Of a stretch of DNA of 13,862 nucleotides, positions 6,953-13,699 are shown piece by piece. The stretch is from NCBI GenBank assembly GCA_002431545.1, contig DJFY01000127.1, positions 7,879 through 21,740 on the forward strand, in the 5' to 3' direction. The notes below the pieces were generated by a model. It worked only from the letters and a program-made list of their open reading frames with translations, had not been told where the DNA came from and did no database searches. How positions within the stretch are numbered: the first letter of the stretch is position 1; each line of letters begins with the position of its first letter. The position numbers and the translations under genes were made by a program. This DNA comes from Cellvibrionales bacterium UBA5860. Its GTDB lineage: Bacteria; Pseudomonadota; Gammaproteobacteria; Pseudomonadales; Porticoccaceae.

Positions 6953-7789
6953 ATGGTCGATCAGTTTTCTCCGTTGGTGCGGCGGATCACCGCGCCTAAC
7001 GGCAACGCCATGACGGGGCCGGGGACCAATACCTACCTGCTGGGACGCGAGCAAATAGCGGTTCTCGATCCGGGGCCTATCGAAGACAGCCATATCGAGG
7101 CAATTATTGCCGCGGGGGAGGGTAAAATCCGCTGGGTAGTGGTGACCCACACTCACAAGGATCACTCGCCGCTAGCCGCGATACTGGCGGAAAAAACAGG
7201 CGCCGAGCTGATCGGGAGTGTCATGGAAAACCCGGATGCTTTTCAGGACGAGACCTTTAAGATACCGGCCAATATCAAACACGGCGACAGGTTTGTAACG
7301 GACGAGTTTACCCTCGAAGCGATTCACACGCCGGGGCACGTGGGCAATCATTTCTGCTATTTTTTGCACGAGGATCAGTTACTGTTTTCCGGCGATCACA
7401 TCATGGACGGATCCACCGTCGTCATCCTTCCGCCCAGCGGTGATATGAAGGACTACCTGGATTCCCTGGCGCTACTCAAACAGTATGACGTGAAAGGTAT
7501 AGCGCCTGGTCATGGCAACCTGATTGGCGAACCGGCGAAAGTTATCGATGGTCTGATTCGCCACCGAACGATGCGCGAACAGAAAGTGGTTTCGGGAATG
7601 GAGAAACTGGGAGAGTCCAGCCTCCTCGGACTGTTGTCTACGGTTTATGACGACGTCGACAAAAGTTTGTTTTTCTTCGCGCGCTTTTCGCTTTGGGCCC
7701 ATCTGCTTAAGCTGGAGCGGGACGGCCGGGCGGAGAGGACGTCGCGTAACGAGGAGTTCGATCAGGAATGTTGGCAGTTAATAGTGTGA
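6953..7789 (+). CDS. MBL-fold metallo-hydrolase, LACTB2/beta-lactamase-like family
   Basis: A 278-residue metallo-beta-lactamase-fold hydrolase. Metal-binding residues are all visible: His66, His68, Asp70 and His71 in VVTHTHKDHSP, His129 in HTPGHVGNH, Asp148 in LFSGDHIM and His187 in APGHGNL. The N-terminal TGPGTNTYLLG and the C-terminal winged-helix-like segment (roughly 200-278, including LIRHRTMREQK and WAHLLKLERDGRA) are characteristic of the LACTB2 group, whose human member is a mitochondrial single-strand RNA endonuclease. The bacterial role is not settled, and this is not an antibiotic beta-lactamase by sequence. The start at 6953 is chosen because GGGAG (6943-6947) precedes it by five bases and the family begins here; the frame is open upstream but crosses the promoter candidate. 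Confidence 0.88.
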   Translation: MVDQFSPLVRRITAPNGNAMTGPGTNTYLLGREQIAVLDPGPIEDSHIEAIIAAGEGKIRWVVVTHTHKDHSPLAAILAEKTGAELIGSVMENPDAFQDETFKIPANIKHGDRFVTDEFTLEAIHTPGHVGNHFCYFLHEDQLLFSGDHIMDGSTVVILPPSGDMKDYLDSLALLKQYDVKGIAPGHGNLIGEPAKVIDGLIRHRTMREQKVVSGMEKLGESSLLGLLSTVYDDVDKSLFFFARFSLWAHLLKLERDGRAERTSRNEEFDQECWQLIV

Positions 7790-7833
7790 AAGCGGGCGCG
7801 GCGCTCGCCGACGACGGCGTCTGGCATATCTTA

Positions 7834-7861
7834 TTGAAATTTCGCGCGTTTGTTTTAAATT
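7834..7861 (+). promoter_or_regulatory. Promoter candidate for the DUF2789 gene
   Basis: TTGAAA (7834-7839) and TAAATT (7856-7861) are 16 bases apart in the 148-base gap before the DUF2789 gene. A run of nine T (7869-7877) and a GCGGAA/TTCCGC hairpin (7891-7896 with 7904-7909) lie between it and the gene and would be in the leader. A moderate match only. Confidence 0.35.
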
Positions 7862-7937
7862 GCCGGTATTTTTTTTTAATTGATAGTATCGCGGAAGCGA
7901 CCGTTCCGCTGCGAAAACGATTGAGTACAGGATAACC

Positions 7938-8171
7938 ATGGATACTTCCCCCCACACCTTCACCTCGTTATTCGAGCAATTGGGACTGCCCGCAGGCGAC
8001 GCGCAGATCACTGCTTTTATACACGATCATAGCCCCCTTGATCCGGAGGTCAAACTGGTGGAGGCGGCTTTCTGGAACCCCGGGCAGCGCGAATTCCTGA
8101 TCGAAGCGTTGACCGAAGATTCCGACTGGACCGAGGTGGTCGAGCATCTCGATGCCATCCTGCGGCGCTGA
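7938..8171 (+). CDS. DUF2789 family small protein
   Basis: A 77-residue acidic protein, MDTSPHTFTSLFEQLGLP at the start and WTEVVEHLDAILRR at the end. I recognise the pattern of the DUF2789 family found in Pseudomonas and other gammaproteobacteria: N-terminal MDTS-H, then an LFEQLGL helix, a central PFW/AFWNPGQREFL segment, and EALTEDSDWTEVV. No function is established for the family as far as I know. No signal peptide or membrane segment is present, so it is probably a small cytosolic helical protein. AGGA (7929-7932) lies five bases before the ATG. It stands alone between the LACTB2-like gene and dapA. Confidence 0.85.
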   Translation: MDTSPHTFTSLFEQLGLPAGDAQITAFIHDHSPLDPEVKLVEAAFWNPGQREFLIEALTEDSDWTEVVEHLDAILRR

Positions 8172-8302
8172 CGCTACCACATCAGGTCCGCGCGCATCGT
8201 TGACCACTATTATTAGCCCCTTCCGTTGCGAACAGCTCCGCAGCCGGCTTGTGCCCGTATGCGGCGAGCAGTAACATTGCGCTTTTTTTTCGGAACCACA
8301 CC
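8172..8302. other. Intergenic region upstream of dapA
   Basis: 131 bases. A weak promoter-like pair, TTGTGC (8249-8254) and TAACAT (8272-8277) with 17-base spacing, could serve dapA. Ribosome binding before ATG 8303 is weak (GGAA at 8292-8295). I see no lysine riboswitch structure. Confidence 0.3.
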
Positions 8303-9187
8303 ATGATCGTTGGCAGTATCGTCGCACTGGTTACGCCTATGGTGCCCGGCAGCCTGGATGTAGATTTCCCCGCGCTTGCGCGTCTGATCGAATGGCATAT
8401 CGCTTCCGGAACCGATGCGATCGTCGCTGTCGGTACCACCGGCGAGTCCGCAACGCTCGATATGAAAGAGCACTTGAAAGTGATCGAGTACTGCGTTGAA
8501 ACCGCGGCGGGACGCGTGCCGATTATAGCGGGTACCGGCGCCAACAGTACCAGGGAGGCGATCGAGCTCACGGCGGGTGCACACCGAGTTGGCGCGGATG
8601 CCTGCCTGCTGGTTGTCCCGTATTACAACAAGCCCACTCAGCAGGGGTTGTATGCCCACTTTAAAGCGGTAGCGGAGGCCGTGCCGGTGCCGCAGATCCT
8701 GTACAACGTGCCCTCGCGCACGGCTTGTGACATGGCGGCGGACACCGTGTGCCAGTTGGCAACACTGGAATATATCGTGGGCATCAAAGAGGCCACTGGC
8801 GATCTCGATCGCGGGCGCGAGATCATAGCGGGCTGCGGCGACGATTTCGCAGTTTACTCTGGCGACGACGCTACAGCCGCTCAGCTCATGCTTCTCGGTG
8901 GTAAGGGTAATGTGTCGGTCACGGCGAATATTGTTCCGGCCGAAATGCACCAGTTATGCCTGGCCGCTATCGAAGGTGATCGAGAACGCGCCGAGACCCT
9001 GGATAACAAGTTGGCCAGGCTGCACGAGGTGCTTTTTGTCGAGGCGAACCCTATCCCGGTGAAGTGGGCGCTCGCGGAGATGGGCTACATTGCTCATGAT
9101 GCGATTCGCCTGCCCATGACGCCATTGTCCGATTCGTATCGCGATCAGGTGCGCACAGCTCTTCGCGATTTGGGCCTGGTCTCGTGA
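8303..9187 (+). CDS. dapA: 4-hydroxy-tetrahydrodipicolinate synthase
   Basis: A 294-residue cytosolic aldolase (TIM barrel) that condenses pyruvate with aspartate-semialdehyde, the first committed step to diaminopimelate and lysine. Visible: VGTTGESATL with Thr45 and Thr46, Tyr134 in ILYNVPSRT, the Schiff-base Lys162 in GIKEATGDL, and the C-terminal VEANPIPVKWAL. It closely resembles the Pseudomonas form I remember (CLLVVPYYNKPTQ, YSGDDATA). ATG 8303 is chosen by alignment (MIVGSIVALVTPM); upstream codons in frame are unlike the family. In the lysine-binding site known from E. coli, the equivalent of His53 is Met54, while His57, Asn81, Glu85 and Tyr107 are kept, so feedback inhibition may be weaker. 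Its stop overlaps the proposed bamC start by four bases. Confidence 0.97.
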   Translation: MIVGSIVALVTPMVPGSLDVDFPALARLIEWHIASGTDAIVAVGTTGESATLDMKEHLKVIEYCVETAAGRVPIIAGTGANSTREAIELTAGAHRVGADACLLVVPYYNKPTQQGLYAHFKAVAEAVPVPQILYNVPSRTACDMAADTVCQLATLEYIVGIKEATGDLDRGREIIAGCGDDFAVYSGDDATAAQLMLLGGKGNVSVTANIVPAEMHQLCLAAIEGDRERAETLDNKLARLHEVLFVEANPIPVKWALAEMGYIAHDAIRLPMTPLSDSYRDQVRTALRDLGLVS

Positions 9188-10311
9188 ACTTTAACTGGCG
9201 CAAAAACCCGAGGTTCTCGCAAGTTATGATTAGAGTGCTACCTGTTTCCCGCGTGGTCGCCCGGTTCAAAGTAAACATTGCGATCGTGCCGCTGCTGTTG
9301 GTTTTTCTGATTACCGGTTGCAGTCTGTTTGACGACGACGGTATGTTTCGCAATCGCGGCAGCGATTATCTGTTGTCTCAGGAGCATCCTCCCATCACGG
9401 TACCGGAAGATCTGGATGCCGGGGCTATTGGTGAGTTGTACCGGATTCCCCGCATTCCCGAGACTAGTGTTCTGGATGAGGCAGACGACGGGCGGGCGCC
9501 GCGGCCCAGGCAGCTGGCGACGAGTGCGCTCGAAGAAGAGGTGAAGATTCAGAGCCTCGAGGAGCGGCGCTGGATACTCATTAATCGATTGCCCGGTGAG
9601 GTATGGCCCAGGGTAAGAAATATTCTTAACAGCAATGGTGTTCCGACGGCTCATGTGGACGCCCCGGCCGGCGTGATAGAAACCGTTTGGTTGGAGTTTG
9701 AAGATGACTCGGAATACAACCATCGCTACCGTTTTCACATCGAGCAGGGGGTGCAACCGAACAGCACGGAGGTATCGGTCCTGCATATGGCGATGATTAA
9801 AAATGGAGATATCCCGGCGTGGCCGCGGGTTTCTACCGATGTCGAGCGGGAAAAAACCATGCTCAATGTTGTTGCCGGAGATCTCGCCAATGATGGTGCC
9901 GGCGGCACCGCATCGTTGCTTGCCCAGGAGATCGGCGGGCAGTCGAAAGTGGATATTCTGACGCCTACGGACACGGCTCCGTATATTCTTCTCAAGCTTG
10001 ACTACGACCGTTCGTGGGCGTCGGTGGGTTATTCCGTGAGTCGGGGCGAGTTCAGCATTGTCGATCAAAACCGCAGCGAAGGCGTGCTGTATATACATTA
10101 TGGTAGCGATGAAGGCGAAAACAAACCGGGCTTTATACGCCGCATGTTTGGCGCCAAGACCGAGAAAGCGCTTCCCGAGGCGAACTACCAGGTCAGATTG
10201 ACCCCGGCGGAGCAAGGCGTCGAGGTGCGTGTGTTCGACGCCGGGCAGACAGCGGTTGAACGCGTCGAGGCCCTGCGTTTACTGAAAAAAATTCGCGCCA
10301 GCTTATCCTAA
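9184..10311 (+). CDS. bamC: Outer-membrane assembly lipoprotein BamC
   Basis: A 375-residue lipoprotein, a non-essential part of the BAM complex that folds beta-barrel proteins into the outer membrane. A hydrophobic stretch ending in the lipobox LITGC places the lipidated cysteine at residue 46 when counted from GTG 9184 (overlap GTGA with the dapA stop) or at residue 32 from ATG 9226. The latter gives a more ordinary signal peptide, but neither start has a strong Shine-Dalgarno sequence. After the cysteine, FRNRGSDYLLSQEHPPITVP and a YRIPRIPE segment match the unstructured N-terminal region that binds BamD. Two domains with the expected spacing follow (about 110-210 and 260-375), the first opening with RWILINRLPGEVWPRV. 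Position after dapA is the classic gammaproteobacterial arrangement. Confidence 0.92.
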   Translation: MNFNWRKNPRFSQVMIRVLPVSRVVARFKVNIAIVPLLLVFLITGCSLFDDDGMFRNRGSDYLLSQEHPPITVPEDLDAGAIGELYRIPRIPETSVLDEADDGRAPRPRQLATSALEEEVKIQSLEERRWILINRLPGEVWPRVRNILNSNGVPTAHVDAPAGVIETVWLEFEDDSEYNHRYRFHIEQGVQPNSTEVSVLHMAMIKNGDIPAWPRVSTDVEREKTMLNVVAGDLANDGAGGTASLLAQEIGGQSKVDILTPTDTAPYILLKLDYDRSWASVGYSVSRGEFSIVDQNRSEGVLYIHYGSDEGENKPGFIRRMFGAKTEKALPEANYQVRLTPAEQGVEVRVFDAGQTAVERVEALRLLKKIRASLS

Positions 10312-10326
10312 GGCCCTAGCAACGCA

Positions 10327-11091
10327 GTGCGTCTGGTATCACTAGGTAGCGGCAGCAAGGGTAATGCGACCCTGGTTGAATCGAACAATGCCTGTTTGCT
10401 CGTCGATTGCGGGCTGTCGGTGCGCGAATTGAAACGACGCATGGGCGAAGTAAATCGCCAGCCCGAGGATTTGAGCGGCATTTTACTGACGCATGAGCAC
10501 AGCGATCATCGGCGGGGCGTTCTCGCCGTAGCCAGAAAATATTCGGTTTCCGTGTACATGACCGCCGGCACTGCAGCTGCAATGAAGGGAGAACTCAGCG
10601 AAACTGAGGCTATAGAGATTGTCCGTGGCGACAATACGCTGCCGATAGAAGACATTGGGGTGACGCCCGTGGCGGTGCCGCACGATGCCCGAGAACCCGT
10701 GCAGTACCTATTTGCCAGCCGCGGCGTTACTCTGGGTGTGTTGACGGACCTGGGAAGTATTACGCCACATGTGTTGGCATCCTATGGCCGGTGTGACGGT
10801 TTGTTGCTCGAGGCCAATCACGATTCCGCGATGCTTGCGGAGGGTCCGTACCCGGCTTCTTTGAAACGGCGTATCGCCGGCGACTGGGGGCACTTGAGCA
10901 ACGGACAAACCGCGGCACTACTGGAAGCGCTGGATTGTTCGAGGCTCCAGGGCATCGTCATTGGCCATATTAGTGAAACCAACAATGCACAGGCCAGGGT
11001 TGAGGCGCAACTGGATCCTTACGTTGCGGGCATACCGGCGGTGCACTACGCGAGCCAGGAACAGGTGACAGACTGGCTGACCCTTGAATAG
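10327..11091 (+). CDS. MBL-fold metallo-hydrolase, YycJ-like
   Basis: A 254-residue metallo-beta-lactamase-fold protein, [18 protein letters not shown] at the start, with [12 protein letters not shown] carrying metal ligands His56, His58, Asp60 and His61. [24 protein letters not shown] and [10 protein letters not shown] supply further conserved positions. This pattern is typical of the YycJ/WalJ group, related to 5'-3' exonuclease-type nucleases; the exact substrate is not known from the sequence. The only sensible start is GTG 10327, 15 bases after the bamC stop, with a weak ribosome binding site, suggesting co-translation in the dapA–bamC unit. A hydrolase of this type between bamC and purC is, as I recall, the pseudomonad arrangement and is absent from E. 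coli. Confidence 0.87.
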   Translation: MRLVSLGSGSKGNATLVESNNACLLVDCGLSVRELKRRMGEVNRQPEDLSGILLTHEHSDHRRGVLAVARKYSVSVYMTAGTAAAMKGELSETEAIEIVRGDNTLPIEDIGVTPVAVPHDAREPVQYLFASRGVTLGVLTDLGSITPHVLASYGRCDGLLLEANHDSAMLAEGPYPASLKRRIAGDWGHLSNGQTAALLEALDCSRLQGIVIGHISETNNAQARVEAQLDPYVAGIPAVHYASQEQVTDWLTLE

Positions 11092-11110
11092 GCGTTTCAG
11101 GGCTGGCAAA

Positions 11111-11140
11111 AGGTGACAAGCATCCGTCGCCTCTTTATTT
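11111..11140 (+). terminator. Weak terminator candidate before purC
   Basis: AGGTGAC (11111-11117) pairs with GTCGCCT (11126-11132), one T-G pair, around an 8-base loop and is followed by CTTTATTTG. The T-tract is interrupted, so termination would be partial at best. It may separate the dapA–bamC–hydrolase unit from purC. Confidence 0.35.
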
Positions 11141-11198
11141 GTTATTTAATAGCGTATTTACAAGGCGTGTGAATCGAGAATCCGGAGTATCAATATCC

Positions 11199-11915
11199 AT
11201 GAAAAAAGGCACCGAACTATACAGTGGCAAGGCAAAGTCGGTTTATCTAACAGATGACCCGGATTTGCTGATATTACATTTTCGGGATGATACCTCGGCC
11301 TTTGATGGAAAAAAGATCCAGAAATTGGATCGCAAGGGTATGGTTAACAATAAATTTAACGCCTTCATCATGGGTAAGCTGGCGGAGGCGGGTATTCCGA
11401 CGCACTTCCAGTCGTTGTTGAACGACCAGGATTCGCTGGTCCTAAAGCTCGATATGATCCCCGTCGAGTGTGTCGTTCGGAATATTGCCGCCGGTAGTAT
11501 TTGCCGGCGCCTGGGCGTCGAAGAGGGAATAGACCTGGATCCGCCCACCTTTGAGTTTTTCCTCAAGGACGACGAACGTGGGGACCCGATGATAAACGAA
11601 TATCACATACAGGCTTTTGGCTGGGCCGAGAAGGAACACGTCGAGCGCATGAAAACTTTGACGTTTGCGGTGAACGACGTGTTAACCGCATTATTTAGCG
11701 CCGCCGGCATGCTGTTGGTCGATTTCAAGCTGGAGTTTGGTGTACACAACGGCGAGGTCTACCTCGGTGACGAATTTACACCCGACGGCTGCCGGGTTTG
11801 GGACGTGGAGACCCGCGAGAAGCTCGATAAAGACCGCTTTCGGCAGGACCTGGGCGATGTGGTTGAATCCTACGAACTGGTGGGTGCCAGGCTCGGTCTC
11901 AGCTTCGACGGCTGA
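11199..11915 (+). CDS. purC: Phosphoribosylaminoimidazole-succinocarboxamide synthase
   Basis: A 238-residue cytosolic enzyme joining aspartate to CAIR with ATP to give SAICAR in de novo purine synthesis. Visible: [16 protein letters not shown] (nucleotide-binding start), [16 protein letters not shown], the [16 protein letters not shown] segment and the family signature [10 protein letters not shown] followed by [14 protein letters not shown]. Length is the same as the E. coli enzyme within a residue or two. ATG 11199 ([10 protein letters not shown]) is the start by alignment; GGAG (11184-11187) lies 11 bases before it, farther than ideal. I found no convincing PurR-like operator in the 107-base upstream gap, which contains an AT-rich TTATTTGTTATTTAATAG tract that could include a -10 element. 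Confidence 0.96.
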   Translation: MKKGTELYSGKAKSVYLTDDPDLLILHFRDDTSAFDGKKIQKLDRKGMVNNKFNAFIMGKLAEAGIPTHFQSLLNDQDSLVLKLDMIPVECVVRNIAAGSICRRLGVEEGIDLDPPTFEFFLKDDERGDPMINEYHIQAFGWAEKEHVERMKTLTFAVNDVLTALFSAAGMLLVDFKLEFGVHNGEVYLGDEFTPDGCRVWDVETREKLDKDRFRQDLGDVVESYELVGARLGLSFDG

Positions 11916-11939
11916 ATGTTGAGTATTGTGGGAGGGTGA

Positions 11940-11963
11940 GCAAGCAGGAGAGGGCCTGCTTGC
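11940..11963. other. Strong hairpin after purC
   Basis: GCAAGCAGG (11940-11948) and CCTGCTTGC (11955-11963) form a perfect 9-bp stem with a 6-base loop, 24 bases after the purC stop. Neither strand has a T-run after it, so it is not a classical intrinsic terminator. It may stabilise the mRNA 3' end or help a factor-dependent stop. Confidence 0.55.
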
Positions 11964-12154
11964 AGCCGTTGTCCGCGGTGGCCTCAAAGTGTGTTTTCAA
12001 ACCCTGCCGGCAAGCTTGTCTCGTGATGTCCGGTGTTAATTGTCCACAGTTAGTCGTTATCCCTGAGGTTCGGTTTACATATCTTATGTAAGTCATTGAT
12101 ATTATGAATCGACAATTGCAACCCATTGAATTTATTGAAAAATAATTTTTGTCT

Positions 12155-12176
12155 AAAAAATGACCGTTTTGTCACA
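12155..12176 (-). terminator. Weak leftward terminator candidate for the LRR lipoprotein
   Basis: Read on the minus strand, GTGAC and GGTCA around 12161-12175 make a 4-5-bp stem followed by six T (12160 down to 12155). The stem is short, so this is only a possibility; it overlaps one of the DnaA-like 9-mers. Confidence 0.2.
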
Positions 12177-12228
12177 AAGCCCCGTTTTATGCGCCCTTAG
12201 CGTTCAAACTCTCGGGTAATCCACAAAC

Positions 12229-12237
12229 TTATCCACA
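12229..12237 (+). promoter_or_regulatory. Perfect DnaA box
   Basis: TTATCCACA is the strong consensus DnaA binding 9-mer. One-mismatch copies lie 12 bases to the left (12217-12225, same strand) and 5 bases to the right (12243-12251, opposite strand). Confidence 0.6.
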
Positions 12238-12285
12238 GAAATTGTGGGTAACTCATGTCATCCGAACGGGTGGTGAAAGCGTTAG

Positions 12286-12768
12286 TTATTTGACGCAATG
12301 TTTGGGTAGATCGACGTTGTCGAATTTTATCTCGAGGTTTTTCGCGACGTTGCAGTCCAGGGTGGTGTTTCCAGCGAGCCTCACTTTCTGGAGCCCTGGT
12401 AGTTCGAATAGGGGGGTGACGTCGACCAATTTATTGTTTGACAAATCAAGTGTCGAGAGCTGAGTGAAAATTGCTATGCCATCGACAGTCTCGATATTCA
12501 TTCGGCTGCATTGTAGGACCTTGAGTTGGCTCGCCTTGACGATTTGCAGGGCACGGACCGTCTCTGTGACACACGTGGCCAGCGCCGGGTCTCTGATTGC
12601 GAAATCGGAGAACAGGGCGGGAGGTTTGTAAACAGGATTTTCGTTAACTGTGACGACGTAGCGGTTACACGAAGTGATCAGTGTCGTGAGCAAGGCTAGA
12701 ATAAGTAGGCCTGATGGTAGACCCCTGGCCGCCAAGAGCTTTTTCAAAACATTAAACCGGCAAGTCAT
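12286..12768 (-). CDS. Small leucine-rich-repeat lipoprotein
   Basis: A 160-residue predicted lipoprotein: a basic N-terminus, hydrophobic LLILALLTTL and lipobox LITSC with the lipidated Cys34. The mature part is about 127 residues. Its centre (roughly 80-137) has two to three leucine-rich repeats: LKVLQCSRMNIETVDGI, then LSTLDLSNNKLVDVTPL, then LQKVRLAGNTTLDC, each with the LXXLXLXXN-type spacing. Four cysteines (66, 87, 139, 157) could cap the repeats through disulfides in the periplasm. No +2 aspartate is present (residue 35 is Asn), so export to the outer membrane is plausible. ATG 12768 has no clear ribosome binding site. LRR stretches usually bind proteins; the partner is unknown. It is divergent from the OmpA-family lipoprotein. 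Confidence 0.78.
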   Translation of the reverse strand: MTCRFNVLKKLLAARGLPSGLLILALLTTLITSCNRYVVTVNENPVYKPPALFSDFAIRDPALATCVTETVRALQIVKASQLKVLQCSRMNIETVDGIAIFTQLSTLDLSNNKLVDVTPLFELPGLQKVRLAGNTTLDCNVAKNLEIKFDNVDLPKHCVK

Positions 12769-13002
12769 TTGCTTGGAAGAGAGGGGAACGCGATCATAAC
12801 GCTGTTACTGCACTGACACTAGCGCCGTTGATCCGATCGCGGTCTTTCGCGGTAGATTTTACCTGGAGGAGCCGGCTGCAATAAATATATGAAGACAGAT
12901 TTGGCGTGACGAAGTGTTTGCGGGTCGTACAGAGGGCCGTGCCAACTGTGCGGCGCATGGTCGCAGCATTTCGGATTTTCAAAACCAACCACTGGAGAGC
13001 AT
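12769..13002. other. Divergent intergenic region between the two lipoprotein genes
   Basis: 234 bases that should carry promoters for both genes. A weak rightward candidate is TTTACC (12858-12863) with TAAATA (12882-12887), 18 bases apart. A TCGCGGT direct repeat (about 12837-12853) is the only other pattern I see. GGAG (12994-12997) lies five bases before ATG 13003. Confidence 0.3.
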
Positions 13003-13653
13003 ATGAAAACAGCGATACTACTATTATCGGTCTTGTGCCTGACTGCGTGCATGTCTACGGACCCCTATACCGGCCAGCAAAAAGTAAGCAACACGGCCAA
13101 AGGTGCCGGCATTGGTGCGGTGTCCGGCGCAGTCATAGGCGCGGCGACGGCGAGCAAAAAAGACCGAGAGAAAGGCGCAATTATTGGTGCGGTCGGTGGT
13201 GCCGCGGTCGGTGGCGGTGTTGGCTTTTACATGGATAAACAGGAAGCGGCGTTGCGAGCGAAACTTGAAGGTAGCGGCGTTAGGGTGATACGTGAGGGTG
13301 ACAATATTCGTCTGGTGATGCCGGGCAACATCACCTTTGGCGTCGATCGCCACGAAATACGCCCCGAGTTTTACGGTACCCTTGAGTCTGTGGCGCTGGT
13401 TTTGAAGGAATACAAGAAAACCAACATTCGTATTGCCGGACATACCGACTCTGACGGCAGCGACGCGTATAACCAGACCCTTTCCGAGCGGCGTGCTGGC
13501 AGTGTCGGGCAGTATCTCAATAGCCAGGGGATAGCGCCGGCTCGCGTCTATACTACAGGCTACGGCGAGCGCTATCCGGTGGCCAGCAATGACACTGCAG
13601 AGGGGCGCCAGGCTAATCGCCGCGTCGAGCTGGAACTGGTACCTTTTAACTAA
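13003..13653 (+). CDS. OmpA-family lipoprotein with glycine zipper (YiaD-like)
   Basis: A 216-residue outer-membrane lipoprotein that should anchor the envelope to peptidoglycan. Signal peptide MKTAILLLSVLCLTAC with lipidated Cys16, then a glycine-zipper segment (residues 33-76: GAGIGAVSGAVIGAA and GAIIGAVGGAAVGGGVG) that can insert in or pack against membrane, then an OmpA C-terminal domain (about 100-214). In the latter, HTDSDGSDAYNQTLSERRA carries Asp149 and Arg164, spaced exactly as the diaminopimelate-binding Asp271 and Arg286 of E. coli OmpA. Final strand: GRQANRRVELEL. Length and order match E. coli YiaD and similar pseudomonad lipoproteins. A good Shine-Dalgarno sequence precedes the ATG. 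Confidence 0.92.
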   Translation: MKTAILLLSVLCLTACMSTDPYTGQQKVSNTAKGAGIGAVSGAVIGAATASKKDREKGAIIGAVGGAAVGGGVGFYMDKQEAALRAKLEGSGVRVIREGDNIRLVMPGNITFGVDRHEIRPEFYGTLESVALVLKEYKKTNIRIAGHTDSDGSDAYNQTLSERRAGSVGQYLNSQGIAPARVYTTGYGERYPVASNDTAEGRQANRRVELELVPFN

Positions 13654-13673
13654 CTGCTCAGTCCGTTTGCGAT

Positions 13674-13699
13674 CCGGGCGTTGCCTTTGGCGCGTCCGG
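13674..13699. terminator. Hairpin after the OmpA-family lipoprotein gene
   Basis: CCGGGCG (13674-13680) pairs with CGTCCGG (13693-13699), 7 bp with one G-T pair, and an inner GCC/GGC adds to it. It is 21 bases after the stop codon. No T-run follows, so intrinsic termination is uncertain. Confidence 0.35.

Larger units (their letters stand above)
11916..12285. other. 370-base noncoding region with DnaA-box-like cluster
   Basis: No credible gene on either strand. Contents in order: the purC hairpin; a DnaA-like 9-mer TTGTCCACA (12040-12048); the palindrome TTACATA-TCT-TATGTAA (12075-12091); an AT-rich stretch (about 12108-12160) with a short direct repeat ATTGAA (12125 and 12134); TTTGTCACA (12168-12176); TAATCCACA (12217-12225); a perfect DnaA box TTATCCACA (12229-12237); and an inverted one-mismatch copy, TTACCCACA on the minus strand (12243-12251). 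The last two form a 9-bp hairpin with a 5-base loop. The combination is origin-like, or a DnaA-binding/titration site; nothing here proves replication activity. Confidence 0.5.

Noticed and set aside
8172..8302. Lysine riboswitch before dapA
   Set aside because: The 131-base gap is shorter than the usual lysine aptamer and shows no matching helices or conserved core.
8213..8950. Minus-strand open frame opposite dapA
   Set aside because: It covers the active-site codons of an unmistakable dapA and resembles no protein family.
9238..10215. Long minus-strand open frame (325 codons) opposite bamC
   Set aside because: Composition is arginine- and histidine-rich with no recognisable motif, and the plus strand carries a clear lipobox and BamC features. 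It is an antisense shadow.
12229..12251. DnaA-box hairpin as an intrinsic terminator
   Set aside because: It has a 9-bp stem but no T-tract on either side, and its arms are DnaA-like 9-mers, so a binding-site reading fits better.
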